Positions 1 through 9,620 of a stretch of 64,000 nt of DNA are shown piece after piece (position 1 is the first letter of the stretch; each line of letters opens with the position of its first letter). The stretch is from an uncultured Acidobacteriaceae bacterium (lineage in GTDB: Bacteria > Acidobacteriota > Terriglobia > Terriglobales > Acidobacteriaceae). Below the pieces are notes generated by a model. That model worked only from the letters and a program-made list of their open reading frames with translations, had not been told where the DNA came from and did no database searches. The stretch lies in assembly GCA_937879855.1 (NCBI GenBank), contig CALFMO010000028.1, positions 124,001 through 188,000 of the forward strand. Direction: 5' to 3'. Both the position numbers and the translations under genes were made by a program.

Positions 1-714
1 ATTGAAATCGAGATGGCGCGCAGTAGTGCGACGACAACCGACAACAGCGCTCAGAACGGATACCAGAACCAAAGAGAAGGCGAGTTCCGTATATCGACGC
101 GTTTTATGATTTAGCTGGCAGATAAGCCCAGCCCCCTTGACAGTCGGTTTCACAACCGGATCTCCGGCCCACTGATTAGTACATTGTATTGCTCATTTTC
201 ACGTTGACTCGAAGAAAATCCCACCTCCGCCGGGACTCGCTCCCGCAATGAATGCAGCATGCGTATCGTGCTACGAAGGATTGGGGCGGACGCTGCATTT
301 AAGCTTTGAACCGATCCGAGACCGTTTCGGGTGTGAGTTCGTCCCCACTGCGCACGCATTCACTGTGATCGTTCAGGTATCGGGACCACACTGCCGCCTC
401 CTCCGCCGGTTACTCCACCACACAGTAGTGAGGCCTGAAGTGACATGAGCCAGGAAAGTCCGACGGTCGTGTAGACAACATGCATTTACCTCTAGCGGGG
501 CTATGCCGAAAACAGTGCCGACCTGGAGGCCATTGCGAGTAGCGGAATTTTTCTTGCGGTGTGATCTTGCTCATGGAGCGTCGACGCCGAAGCATCGGCG
601 GTTATCGTTAGAGTTATAGTCTGTGGACTAGTTGCAGTCGGCTGTACCGTCGACGGCGTGAAGCTGCACGCAAGTCGCGTAGTGAAACTGCTAAGTACTG
701 TAGCTAAAGTGAAC
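1..714. other. left-end region without a recognised gene
   Basis: Only short overlapping open frames occur here on both strands, none with a recognisable motif, ribosome-binding site or consistent codon use. I see no repeat, hairpin terminator or RNA gene before the tRNA. It may hold an unrecognised regulatory or decayed region. Confidence 0.5.
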
Positions 715-805
715 TGGCGGAGAGGGAGGGATTCGAACCCCCGATACCCTTTCGGGTATGCCGGTTTTCAAGACCGGAGCCATCAACCACTCGGCCACCT
801 CTCCG
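715..805 (-). tRNA. tRNA-Ser (anticodon TGA)
   Basis: On the minus strand the acceptor stem CGGAGAG pairs with CTCTCCG and is followed by an encoded CCA. The anticodon loop reads CTTGAAA, giving anticodon TGA. The T-loop contains GGTTCGAATCC. A long variable arm (TACCC/GGGTA) marks a class II tRNA, as expected for serine. The gene is about 91 nt including CCA. Confidence 0.95.
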
Positions 806-876
806 GGTGCAGCAGGTGTTGCAGGTGCGGCGGGCTATCTTCGGCTTTGGTTAGTTTACATCAGGGGCTATCGATC

Positions 877-1764
877 TCAGGACTTCGGGAGCAGGTCGAA
901 CGCTTTGGAATGAAATTCCATGACCTCGGCAAAATGCGATAGGAAATAAGTCAGGCTGTGATCGCCGGGGTACGCATGATACTCGTGCTTGATTCCCGCT
1001 TTTTGCAGTTCGTCATGCAAAGCCGTGGCTCCTTTTTCGAAACCGTAATTATCGTCTTGGCCACAGTTGAAATAGATAGCCACCTTTCTCAGCGCTACGG
1101 CATTTCTTTTCGCCAAAACGAATGGGCTGTTTTCGTTCCAGTGGGAAACCTTGATCGGACTGCCGAAAACCGCACCGAGCACTTCTGCCAGCGGCGCGCC
1201 GGTTTGCGATGCGGAGTCGAGAGCTTGCGGCGATTCTGTGATAAGCGCGGCGCTCTGTGCGCTGACGGCAGAGAAAAGTTCAGGATGAGCAAAAGCAAAT
1301 CGCAATGCCCCGTAGCCGCCCATGGAGATTCCGCTAATGGCGCGGCCCGCTCGGCCGGGTCGAATCCGGTATTTACTTTCGATGTGCGGCAGAAACTCCT
1401 GCAGAAAAAAGTCGTTGTAACGCGCCGAGCCGTCGGCGGAGTTGATGTAGAAACTTCTTCGGCCTTCGGGTGCGACGATTAGAAAGTCACCCATCTTGTG
1501 CTGGTTGCGCAAATCATCGAGCAGGGTCCAACCGCCGCTATTGAATAGAGTTCGCTCGTTGTCGCCTAGGCCGTGAAGAAAATAGAGCACCGGGAAGCGC
1601 TTCGGGGGGTGCTGCGCCGCACTCGCCTCGTAACCTGCAGGCAGATACACGCAGTAGTGGACCACCTGTTTGAGAATGTGGCTGTTCAGGGCGTTGCAGT
1701 CGATGCGGCTCTGCGCCGCCGCCGAGGCGCCGACGAGTATCAAAAAGCACAAGGCGCGAATCAT
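877..1764 (-). CDS. secreted esterase, esterase D / putative esterase family
   Basis: A predicted 295-aa alpha/beta hydrolase. The start chosen is the ATG at 1764, because it opens directly into a signal peptide (MIRALCFLILVGASAAAQ) and lies 10 bp after the upstream permease stop; a longer frame would overlap that gene. Visible family motifs are an oxyanion-side HG in LYFLHGLGD, the nucleophile elbow GISMGG, an Asp in CGQDDNYGF and a His in YPGDHS. Known relatives (esterase D, S-formylglutathione hydrolase-like, mycolyl esterase-like) cleave acyl esters. The signal peptide puts this one outside the cytoplasm, so formaldehyde detoxification is unlikely. It is the last gene of the exporter cluster; the substrate is unknown. 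Confidence 0.8.
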   Translation of the reverse strand: MIRALCFLILVGASAAAQSRIDCNALNSHILKQVVHYCVYLPAGYEASAAQHPPKRFPVLYFLHGLGDNERTLFNSGGWTLLDDLRNQHKMGDFLIVAPEGRRSFYINSADGSARYNDFFLQEFLPHIESKYRIRPGRAGRAISGISMGGYGALRFAFAHPELFSAVSAQSAALITESPQALDSASQTGAPLAEVLGAVFGSPIKVSHWNENSPFVLAKRNAVALRKVAIYFNCGQDDNYGFEKGATALHDELQKAGIKHEYHAYPGDHSLTYFLSHFAEVMEFHSKAFDLLPKS

Positions 1765-1774
1765 GCAGATCAAT

Positions 1775-3181
1775 TTACTCGTAGCGCAACGCCTGCACGG
1801 GATCGAGTTTGGCGGCACGGGAGGCCGGGTATAGGCCGGAAACCAGACTGACCAGGAACGCAAAAATAATACTGAATACCACCAGCCAGAGCGGCACTGC
1901 CCAGAAATGTTCGGGCGGCACCGACTGGCTCTTCAGGTAGATGTTGATTCCGAGGTTGATGATCTGGCCGATGGCCCAGCCCAGCACAACACCAACAATC
2001 CCGCCCAATATCCCCATGGCTCCCGCCTCAGCGAAGAAAAGCTTTTTTACATCGGCGTCGCTGGCGCCGATCGCCTTCATTATGCCGATTTCGCGACGCC
2101 GCTCAAGAATCGCCATGACCAGCGTGTTGACGATTCCGATGGATGCAACGGTCAACGCGAGGCTGCCGAAGATTCCGAGGAAAGCGTACAAGACTCGGAA
2201 GACCTGCCGGAGGCTGTTGCTCGCATCGAGAATCGAGAAGGTGGTGAAGCCCATTTTCTTGATGGCATCTTCCACGCCCTCCACCTGCGCCGGATTCTTG
2301 ACCCGCACACTGATCGACGAGTAGACGGGCTGATCGGACGCCGCCCGCGAAATCTCTCGGAGATCGGTGGGTAGCATGACATGCAGACTCTCAGCCAGCT
2401 TCAGCGGCAGGAACACCTTCGCGCGCGTCGGACCGCGCATACTTTCCGGATCGAGATCTGAAATGCCAACAATCCTGAGCTTCTGCTCACGCGATACCAC
2501 AGAGTATGCCGCGCTCGTGACGCTGCCGTCGGAAGGAGCGGGTTCATTGGCGAGGGGGGTCTGTGTCGCCGGTGCAGCCTGACGCTGCGCGTAGCGCATT
2601 GTCAGTTCTTTGCCCAGAAGTGGTTTGGCTAGTTCGGCTACGCTCGGTTCCGCGGCGCCAAGAGGCGGCGTCTTCCCAAGCAACTCCTCGGCAAAGGATT
2701 TTTGCAGGATCACTGCGGCCTCATTGTCCGACGAAAAGAACGTGCCTTGCATTCCATCGAAGGCGTCGTTGGACTTCGCGGACTGCGGCAGGGCAGAGAT
2801 CATCGTGAGATGAGGCTTGTCTTCGTAACGCAGTTCGGTGACGAAGCGAATGTCGGGATAGGCCTCGGTGACGTTGGGCAGACGCTCGATTTCCAGCCTC
2901 GCTGGCTCGTCTAGAATCCGACTTTCGCCAGGTGTTGGGCCCTTCCGCTCTTCCTCTCGTCCCATGCCACGCAGTTCGCGTCGCGAGGAGACTAGAACTG
3001 TGTCGAATAACCCGGACTTAGCCAGGCGCCGCGAAAACAGTTGCTGAAGACCGGTGCCGAGCGAAAGCATCGCCACCAGCGACGCGACGCCTACCGAGAT
3101 TCCAATTGTGGTCAGCGAGTTTCGCAGCAACGACTCGCGGAGGTTGCGCAAAGCAAGTTCCGTAAGATCTGGAATCTTCAA
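1775..3181 (-). CDS. MacB-like ABC transporter permease (FtsX domain)
   Basis: A 468-aa permease with an N-terminal membrane segment (about residues 20-45, LTTIGISVGVASLVAML), a large periplasmic MacB_PCD-like domain, and three C-terminal membrane segments forming the FtsX domain (about 325-455, including RRREIGIMKAIGAS). It probably pairs with the adjacent ATPase. MacB-type systems act by mechanotransmission on periplasmic substrates or lipoproteins rather than by ordinary transport. The start is TTG, overlapping the ATPase stop (TTGA), with a strong AAGGAGG about 7 nt upstream, so the two are translationally coupled. The substrate cannot be told; neither MacA nor a TolC gene is next to it. 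Confidence 0.85.
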   Translation of the reverse strand: MKIPDLTELALRNLRESLLRNSLTTIGISVGVASLVAMLSLGTGLQQLFSRRLAKSGLFDTVLVSSRRELRGMGREEERKGPTPGESRILDEPARLEIERLPNVTEAYPDIRFVTELRYEDKPHLTMISALPQSAKSNDAFDGMQGTFFSSDNEAAVILQKSFAEELLGKTPPLGAAEPSVAELAKPLLGKELTMRYAQRQAAPATQTPLANEPAPSDGSVTSAAYSVVSREQKLRIVGISDLDPESMRGPTRAKVFLPLKLAESLHVMLPTDLREISRAASDQPVYSSISVRVKNPAQVEGVEDAIKKMGFTTFSILDASNSLRQVFRVLYAFLGIFGSLALTVASIGIVNTLVMAILERRREIGIMKAIGASDADVKKLFFAEAGAMGILGGIVGVVLGWAIGQIINLGINIYLKSQSVPPEHFWAVPLWLVVFSIIFAFLVSLVSGLYPASRAAKLDPVQALRYE

Positions 3182-3942
3182 GACTCGCCTCCTTCCGCCC
3201 GAAGATCAAGAGCAGCGGCTGCGTTCGGCCGATCGTCAATCAACTTCCCATCCGCTAGAAAGATCATCCGCTCTGCATACCGCTCGGCCAAGGCGCGCTC
3301 GTGCGTCACCATCACGACCGTCATTCCCAGTTCGCGGTTGAATTCGCGAACCATATCCAAAATCTCAGTACCGGTGTGGCTGTCGAGATTGCCCGTGGGC
3401 TCGTCGGCCAGCAACAGTTGCGGACGATTAATCAGGGCCCGTGCCAGAGCCGCCCGCTGCTGTTCGCCGCCGGAAAGCTCGCTCGGACGATGCTCCATGC
3501 GTGCGCGCAATCCCACGCGCTCCAGGGCGTCGCGAGCCAGAGTCTGCCGCCGGCTGCGATCGACCTCCGCAAAACGGAGGGGCAGTTCCACGTTCTCCTG
3601 CAGCGTCATGCTGGGGATCAGGTTGAACGACTGAAAAACCATACCCACGACATGCAGGCGATATTTGGCCAGTTCCTCGCGTGAAAGCTGTGCCAGGTCA
3701 CGCTCCTGAACCACGACGCTACCCGAGGTGGGACGATCGAGGCCGGCAATCAGATTCAGGACGGACGACTTGCCGGAACCGGAACTTCCGAGCAACGCCA
3801 CGAATTCTCCGGCCCGTACTTCCAGCGAGACGCCATCGACGGCGCGGATCAAGGTTTCGCCCATGCGGTAATGGCGGCAAAGATTTTGGCTGCGAATCGC
3901 GACAGTATCGCGCGCGGCAGAAACTGCGGGGGCGGTCGTCAT
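3178..3942 (-). CDS. ABC transporter ATP-binding protein (MacB/LolD type)
   Basis: A 254-aa nucleotide-binding domain with Walker A GSSGSGKSS, Q-loop GMVFQSFNLIPSMT, signature LSGGEQQRAALARAL, Walker B LLLADEPTGNLD and H-loop VMVTHE. The sequence following Walker B (EPTGNLDS) is typical of the LolD/MacB/FtsE group. It overlaps the permease start by 4 bp and begins 5 bp after the upstream MsbA-like gene stop, so all three are likely co-transcribed. It supplies ATP hydrolysis for the FtsX-type permease at the inner membrane. Confidence 0.9.
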   Translation of the reverse strand: MTTAPAVSAARDTVAIRSQNLCRHYRMGETLIRAVDGVSLEVRAGEFVALLGSSGSGKSSVLNLIAGLDRPTSGSVVVQERDLAQLSREELAKYRLHVVGMVFQSFNLIPSMTLQENVELPLRFAEVDRSRRQTLARDALERVGLRARMEHRPSELSGGEQQRAALARALINRPQLLLADEPTGNLDSHTGTEILDMVREFNRELGMTVVMVTHERALAERYAERMIFLADGKLIDDRPNAAAALDLRAEGGES

Positions 3943-3947
3943 GGGAA

Positions 3948-5903
3948 CTAGCGCATCTCCCCTCGCAGCACACGCAGCGCGTCGGCCGCCTTGACATCAC
4001 TGTCGTTTGGTTCTGCGCCGTTGCTACTAACCGCGACCGCGTCTCCTTCGCCGGGAGCCAGGAACAGATTTTCTTCAACTCCGTGCTGGCGCGTGTAAAG
4101 GTCATAGTAGCGGCCCCGTGCGGCATAAAGCTGGGCGTGCGTTCCGCGCTCGACGATCTGGCCTTGTTCCATCACCATGATCTGGTCGGCACGCCGGATC
4201 GTCGAAAGCCGGTGTGCAATTACGAACGTGGTACGCCCCTGCATCAAATACGAGAGACCTTGCTGGATCATTTGTTCCGATTCAGAGTCGAGACTGGAGG
4301 TTGCTTCGTCGAGAATCAGGATGCGGGGCTCGGCCAGGATCGCGCGGGCAATCGAGATCCGTTGCCGCTGGCCGCCCGACAGTTTTACGCCGCGCTCGCC
4401 GACCACCGTGTCGTACTTGTCGGCAAAGGACTCGGCGAACTCGTCGACCCGCGCAATGCGGCATGCGCGCATGATTTCGTCCGCGCTGGCTTCAGGCCGT
4501 GAAAAGGCCACGTTTTCGCGGATGGTTCCATCGAACAGAAACGACTCCTGCAGCACCACACCTAAACGCGTGCGGTAGGAATCGAGTCGCACCGTACTCA
4601 AGTCGACGCCGTCGACCAGCACTTTGCCTTTCGAAGGCACGTAGAACGCGGAGACGAGGCCAATCGTCGTGGACTTTCCCGAGCCTGAAGAACCGACCAG
4701 TGCAGTCACAGTTCCGGGCTCGGAGCGAAACGAAATATCTCGCAGAACGTCGCGGCTTCCGTCATAGCTGAAACTCACATTTTCGAACTCAATCGTTCCT
4801 ATAATGTCGGGCAACTGCACAGTGCGTTTCGGGTCTCGATCTTCCGGACGCTCCGCCATGATCTCCTGCGTGCGCTCCAGGCCCGCCAAGGCCTCGGTGA
4901 GTTGGGTGCCAATCGACACCACTTGCATAACGGGAGCGATCAAAAACACGAGCAAAAAGTTATAGGAAAAATAGCTGCCCGGGCTCAGAGTGTGGGACAT
5001 CATCTGACGCCCACCGACGTACATGGTCGCAGCTCCCACTACTCCCAACAGAACGCTGGCCGAGAGGCCCATCAATGACGTCGCAGTCAGCGTGCGCATC
5101 ACATTATCGAGCAAACGGAGCACTCCAGCCGCAAAAATTTTCTCTTCACGTTGTTCCGCGTGATATCCCTTGATCACCCGAACCCCGCCCAGTGACTCGG
5201 TCAGGCGGCCGGTAACTTCGGCATTGATCTTTCCGCGCTCGCGGAAGATCGGACGAATCGTCCCGAAGGCTCGATTCAAAGCAAATGCGAAACACCCGAG
5301 GGAGCCGACGGCGATGAGCGTTAGCGGCACGCTAATGCGCAACAGCAGTACGAGCGCGATGCTGGCGGCGACCAGGCCGCCAACGAAATCCACCAGTCCC
5401 GTTCCCAGCAAATTGCGAACGCCTTCCACGTCGCTCATGATGCGTGACACCAGGGCACCGGTCTTGTTGGCATCATAAAAGGCTACAGGCAGCCGGGAAA
5501 TGTGCACCTGCACTTGCTGACGAAGGTCGGCGATGAGGCGCTGGGCTGCTTTCGACAGCAACTGCGTCAGAGAGAAAGACGTAACGCCCTGGATCAGTGT
5601 CGCGAACAGAACCGCCAACACCAGAGGGCGCAGCAAACCAGCCTGATGCTTGCCGACTACATTATCGATCAGGAATTTCGAGGAATACGGCAGCACGAAT
5701 CCGGCGAGTTTATTGATCACCATCAATACAAAGCCGACAGCAAGCAGTCCTTGACGCGGGCGCATCAACTTCCACACTTCGGGCCAAACGGCCTTCAGGC
5801 GCTTGATCTCAAACGATTTCTTGTGCGCTTTGGGTGGAGAACTCAATCTGTTGTTTGACTCCGCTGGGCCCGCATTCGCTTCATTATTTACAGCAATTGT
5901 CAC
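3948..5903 (-). CDS. MsbA-like ABC exporter (fused membrane and ATPase domains)
   Basis: A 651-aa half-transporter. The N-terminal part carries six predicted membrane helices (about residues 50-330). The ATPase domain follows (about 365-605) with Walker A GSSGSGKSTT, signature LSGGQRQRISIARAIL, Walker B ILILDEATSSLD and H-loop IAHRLST. A tail of about 45 residues follows. The start is GTG with AGGA 5 nt upstream. Homologues export lipids, peptides or drugs as homodimers; the specific cargo is not visible. It is the first gene of the exporter cluster and is divergent from the sensor kinase, with about 60 bp between the starts. Confidence 0.88.
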   Translation of the reverse strand: MTIAVNNEANAGPAESNNRLSSPPKAHKKSFEIKRLKAVWPEVWKLMRPRQGLLAVGFVLMVINKLAGFVLPYSSKFLIDNVVGKHQAGLLRPLVLAVLFATLIQGVTSFSLTQLLSKAAQRLIADLRQQVQVHISRLPVAFYDANKTGALVSRIMSDVEGVRNLLGTGLVDFVGGLVAASIALVLLLRISVPLTLIAVGSLGCFAFALNRAFGTIRPIFRERGKINAEVTGRLTESLGGVRVIKGYHAEQREEKIFAAGVLRLLDNVMRTLTATSLMGLSASVLLGVVGAATMYVGGRQMMSHTLSPGSYFSYNFLLVFLIAPVMQVVSIGTQLTEALAGLERTQEIMAERPEDRDPKRTVQLPDIIGTIEFENVSFSYDGSRDVLRDISFRSEPGTVTALVGSSGSGKSTTIGLVSAFYVPSKGKVLVDGVDLSTVRLDSYRTRLGVVLQESFLFDGTIRENVAFSRPEASADEIMRACRIARVDEFAESFADKYDTVVGERGVKLSGGQRQRISIARAILAEPRILILDEATSSLDSESEQMIQQGLSYLMQGRTTFVIAHRLSTIRRADQIMVMEQGQIVERGTHAQLYAARGRYYDLYTRQHGVEENLFLAPGEGDAVAVSSNGAEPNDSDVKAADALRVLRGEMR

Positions 5904-5963
5904 ACATCCTGCGGCCTGGCGCCGCCCTGTGACAGGGCAGTCCAGACGTTGTATGCTCGGGGC

Positions 5964-7331
5964 GTGTCCCGTCCGTCCGCGCCGGAGCGTTCGCCCACCC
6001 TGGGCCTGTTGCTGGGCCTGCTTATCACGCTGTCCGCCGTTCTAGCGTATTCGGCCTACATCACGTGGCAGGTGACCGGGTTGCGCAAGCTGCAGACTGA
6101 ACTGGTCGATCGCAATCGCAAAGACTCCCTGCAGTTGCTCCGCATTCAGAACGACCTGAACCTGCTCGCAGTCGCCATGCGCGACATGGTGAGCAGCGAT
6201 GAGCCTTATCCATTGACGGCGTGGTCGGCGCAATTCCAGCGGATTCGAACCGATCTGGACGATGCCATGCGCCTGGAAGCGGGATTCGCCGCCACTAGCC
6301 GGACGCCCGAGCAGAGCGCGTTTCTGACTGGATCGTTCACTCAGTTCTGGGACGCCGTCGATCGCATTTTCGCGCTCGCGCGCGATGGCAAAGAGAAAGA
6401 GGCCCGCGAGCAAATCCAGCTTTCTCTGCAGGAACGCCAAGCGGCGTTGAGCACCGCCGTGGCCCGCCTGCTCGTGCAGAATAGCGAAAATGAAGAGCAA
6501 GCCGGCCAGCGTATCGTTCGCATTTACGACCGGGTGCAACGGCAGGTCTACGTCTTTCTGGCCGCCACGCTTTTGGCCATCCTGCTGAATGGGCTGTCGG
6601 TAATTCGGTGGAACCGTCGCTTATTTACGCGTCTGGCCGAGGTTTCCGAGCGTCGCAGCGAACTGGCGCAGAAACTGATCGCCACGCAAGAATCAACGCT
6701 ACGTTATATTTCGCGTGAACTGCACGATGAATTCGGACAGATCCTCACCGCCGTTGGCTCCATGCTCAGGCGCGCCGGGACCCATGCGCCGGAGGGATCA
6801 TCGCTGCGCGCGGATTTGCAGGAAGTTCTCCAGATCGTGCAGACTACCTTGGAGAGTGTTCGCAGCCTCTCGCAGGCGTTGCACCCCGTCATGCTCGACG
6901 AGGCCGGATTGGAGAGCACTCTCGACTGGTACATCCCTACCATAGAACGGCAAACCGGAATTGCAATATCCTATGAGAAGCAGGGTGCGGCGTTTGCCGT
7001 GGATGGCAGCGCAGGGGTCCACGTTTACCGTGTCCTCCAGGAGGCGCTGAACAATGTGGCGCGACACTCGGGTGCGAAGCAGGCATGGGTGCGTTTGCGG
7101 TTTTTGGCGGATGCGCTTGAATTGGAAGTCGAAGATCATGGAGTTGGATTCGCCGAGCGTCCTAACAAGCATGGAATCGGCCTGGTCGCGATGCGCGAAC
7201 GCTCCGAGTTGATGGGCGGGCAAATAGTTTTTTCGCGTCCCGCGGAAGGCGGGACCCTGGTGCATCTGGACGTTCCAAGGGAGAAAGTAGAATCGTATGG
7301 AAAAGAAGATCACAGTGTTGCTGGTGGATGA
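5964..7331 (+). CDS. sensor histidine kinase, NarL/DegS type (HisKA_3)
   Basis: A membrane kinase of about 455 aa. One N-terminal membrane segment (LGLLLGLLITLSAVLAY) and a second near residue 200 bracket a periplasmic all-helical sensor region. The dimerisation domain contains ELHDEFGQ with the phospho-accepting His at about residue 254. The ATPase domain shows the N-box QEALNNVARHS and the G1 box DHGVGF. The start was set at GTG 5964; an in-frame TTG at 5949 is the alternative. The 3' end overlaps the response regulator by 35 bp, so they form a coupled two-component pair. The stimulus is unknown. Confidence 0.88.
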   Translation: MSRPSAPERSPTLGLLLGLLITLSAVLAYSAYITWQVTGLRKLQTELVDRNRKDSLQLLRIQNDLNLLAVAMRDMVSSDEPYPLTAWSAQFQRIRTDLDDAMRLEAGFAATSRTPEQSAFLTGSFTQFWDAVDRIFALARDGKEKEAREQIQLSLQERQAALSTAVARLLVQNSENEEQAGQRIVRIYDRVQRQVYVFLAATLLAILLNGLSVIRWNRRLFTRLAEVSERRSELAQKLIATQESTLRYISRELHDEFGQILTAVGSMLRRAGTHAPEGSSLRADLQEVLQIVQTTLESVRSLSQALHPVMLDEAGLESTLDWYIPTIERQTGIAISYEKQGAAFAVDGSAGVHVYRVLQEALNNVARHSGAKQAWVRLRFLADALELEVEDHGVGFAERPNKHGIGLVAMRERSELMGGQIVFSRPAEGGTLVHLDVPREKVESYGKEDHSVAGG

Positions 7332-7926
7332 TCACAGCCTGGTGCGGCGCGGTTTCCGCCGCATGCTGGAAGATGAAGCCGACATGCAGGTAGTGGGCGA
7401 AGCGGGGAACGGCGAGGAATCCATCAAGCTGGCGAAAAAACTTCATCCCCAGGTAGTGGTGATGGATTGCGCTCTGCCCGGCATGAATGGCCTCGAAGCC
7501 ACGCGGCAGATCATGGAAGGATCACCAAGCACCGCTGTTCTCATGCTCAGCATGCATTCGGAGAGTACCTGGGTGCGTCAAGCGATCGATGCCGGGGCCA
7601 AGGGATACGTTCTCAAGAACGCGCTTGACCTGGAACTTGGTGCGGCGATCCGCAAAGTTGCCGCTGGAGAAACAGTATTCGATCCGCAGGTCGAACAGCC
7701 ATCGGTTCTGAAGGGAGAGCGTAGTGCGGCGCTCACACATCGGGAGTTGGAAGTTTTGCAGATGATCGTCGACGGCAAGTCGAACAAGGAAATTGCAACC
7801 GCGCTCGATTTGAGCGCCAACACCATTGCCGTTCACCGCGCGAACATCATGAACTCGCTGGGAATTCATAAGACTGCGGAACTGGTGGTATATGCGATCC
7901 GCGCCGGGTTGGTGAACGTTCCGTGA
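7297..7926 (+). CDS. response regulator, NarL/LuxR family
   Basis: A 209-aa regulator. The receiver domain has the acidic pair DD at residues 11-12, the phospho-acceptor Asp57 in VVMDCALPG, and the conserved Lys in GYVLKN. A LuxR-type helix-turn-helix follows (about 140-200, LTHRELEVLQMI to NTIAVHRANIM). Phosphorylation by the overlapping kinase should trigger DNA binding. It overlaps the kinase by 35 bp and its TGA stop overlaps the GTG start of the FG-GAP gene, so the three are read as one unit. Confidence 0.93.
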   Translation: MEKKITVLLVDDHSLVRRGFRRMLEDEADMQVVGEAGNGEESIKLAKKLHPQVVVMDCALPGMNGLEATRQIMEGSPSTAVLMLSMHSESTWVRQAIDAGAKGYVLKNALDLELGAAIRKVAAGETVFDPQVEQPSVLKGERSAALTHRELEVLQMIVDGKSNKEIATALDLSANTIAVHRANIMNSLGIHKTAELVVYAIRAGLVNVP

Positions 7927-9620
7927 ATCGCAGGTCGTTCCTGTGGGGAATGGCAGGAGTCGCATCATGCACGCAGTTGCCTCGCTTGCGGGCTCTAGCG
8001 GCGCAGGCAGCGCCTTCTCCCGGCTTTCGATTCACCGATGTAACCAGCCAGGCCGGAATTCAGTTTGAACACAACAGCGGAGCCTTCGGCGGAAAATTCT
8101 TGCCCGAAACCCTCGGCTCCGGATGCGCCTTCCTCGATTACGATCGCGACGGCTGGCAGGACATTCTGCTGATCAACGGTACCGACTGGCCAGGGCACAA
8201 AAAACGTCGCACTACGCTGCGCCTCTATCACAACAATGGCAATGGCACTTTCACCGATGTGACTTCGCGCGCCGGGCTCGATGTCGAGATGTATGGGATG
8301 GGTGTCGCAGTTGGGGACTACAACAACGACGGCTTCCCTGACATTCTGATCACTTGCGTAGGACAGAACCGCTTGTTTCGTAACACTGGGAGGGGTACGT
8401 TTGTCGATGTTACCAACGGCAGCGGGCTGGGTAAGCGCGAAGGATTCAGCACGTCGGCTCTCTGGTTCGACTACGATCGCGATGGGTTGCTCGATCTCTT
8501 CGTCTGTAATTACGTGAAGTGGTCGCCGGAGCACGATGTGTTCTGCAGCCTCGACGGCAAGCATAAGTCTTACTGCACGCCCGAAGCGTATCGCGGAGCC
8601 ACTTGCTGGCTCTTCCATAATCGAGGCGACGGCACGTTCGAAGACGTTACGGCGGCGAGCGGAATCTTCGACAGCAGTTCGAAATCGCTGGGCGTGGCGT
8701 TGTTCGATGAGGACCAAAATGGCTGGCCGGACCTGCTCGTGGCCAATGATACCCAGCCCAACAAGCTTTATCGCAACCAGCACAACGGCACATTCAAAGA
8801 TTCAGCGGTAGAAGCGGGAATCGCTTTCAGCAGTGAGGGCAAAGCCCGCGCCGGAATGGGTGTCGATGTGGCAGATTTCGACAATTCCGGCACGCCAGGC
8901 GTCGCGATCACGAACTTCGATAACGAAATGATCGGACTCTACCGACTGAACGGCAAAACATTCGAAGACATTGCGCCGCAGTCTGGAGTGGGCATCGCCT
9001 CCCGCAACAGCCTCGGCTTTGGCTGCGCTTTTTTCGATGTCAACCTGGATGGCTGGCTCGACTTCGCCGTGGCCAATGGGCACATCGACGAGACCGTTCG
9101 CAACATCCGCGGGAATGTAGGATATGCGCAGCCGCCTCAACTCTTTTTAAATCTTGGCAAGGGAATCTTTCGCGAGGTGGCAGCCGAAGTTGGGGGAAGC
9201 TTCGATCAGCCGAAAGTCGGCCGTGGACTGGCATACGCCGATTTCGATCGCGACGGTGATCTCGATCTTCTGCTCACCACCAACAACGGCCCTGCCTATC
9301 TGTATCGCAACGACCAACTCGGCGGAAACCGCAGCATCCGCTTTCGCCTGGTGGGAACAAAATCAAACCGCGATGGCATCGGTGCCATGGTGCGGGTTTT
9401 TGCCGGCGGGTTGACTCAGTCTCGACTCGTCAAAGGAGGCTCAAGCTATCTGTCGCAGTCCGAACTTCCGGTGACGTTTGGCTTGGAAAAGCGGGACCGC
9501 GTTGATCGCGTAGTCATCGATTGGCCGAGCGGGCGGACGGAAGAATACAAAAATCTCGCGGCGGGCCGTTGCTACGAGTGCACGGAAGGAAAAGGAATCG
9601 TCCCGCAGGATGGCTACTGA
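7923..9620 (+). CDS. FG-GAP/VCBS repeat protein with ASPIC/UnbV domain, Tat signal
   Basis: A predicted 565-aa exported protein. It begins with a twin-arginine-like signal (NRRSFLWG, then a hydrophobic stretch and LAAQA). At least six Asp-rich calcium-binding-like motifs follow (DYDRDGWQD, DYNNDGFPD, DYDRDGLLD, DEDQNGWPD, DVNLDGWLD, DFDRDGDLD), which suggest a beta-propeller. The C-terminal 85 or so residues match the ASPIC/UnbV domain (GIGAMVRVF, PSGRTEEY). The GTG start overlaps the regulator stop (GTGA). The function of the family is unknown; extracellular binding is usually assumed. Its 3' end overlaps the convergent YceI gene by 7 bp. Confidence 0.87.
   Translation: MNRRSFLWGMAGVASCTQLPRLRALAAQAAPSPGFRFTDVTSQAGIQFEHNSGAFGGKFLPETLGSGCAFLDYDRDGWQDILLINGTDWPGHKKRRTTLRLYHNNGNGTFTDVTSRAGLDVEMYGMGVAVGDYNNDGFPDILITCVGQNRLFRNTGRGTFVDVTNGSGLGKREGFSTSALWFDYDRDGLLDLFVCNYVKWSPEHDVFCSLDGKHKSYCTPEAYRGATCWLFHNRGDGTFEDVTAASGIFDSSSKSLGVALFDEDQNGWPDLLVANDTQPNKLYRNQHNGTFKDSAVEAGIAFSSEGKARAGMGVDVADFDNSGTPGVAITNFDNEMIGLYRLNGKTFEDIAPQSGVGIASRNSLGFGCAFFDVNLDGWLDFAVANGHIDETVRNIRGNVGYAQPPQLFLNLGKGIFREVAAEVGGSFDQPKVGRGLAYADFDRDGDLDLLLTTNNGPAYLYRNDQLGGNRSIRFRLVGTKSNRDGIGAMVRVFAGGLTQSRLVKGGSSYLSQSELPVTFGLEKRDRVDRVVIDWPSGRTEEYKNLAAGRCYECTEGKGIVPQDGY

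Noticed and set aside
877..1863. Longer frame of the secreted esterase
   Set aside because: It would overlap the permease gene, and the signal peptide begins only at the ATG at 1764.
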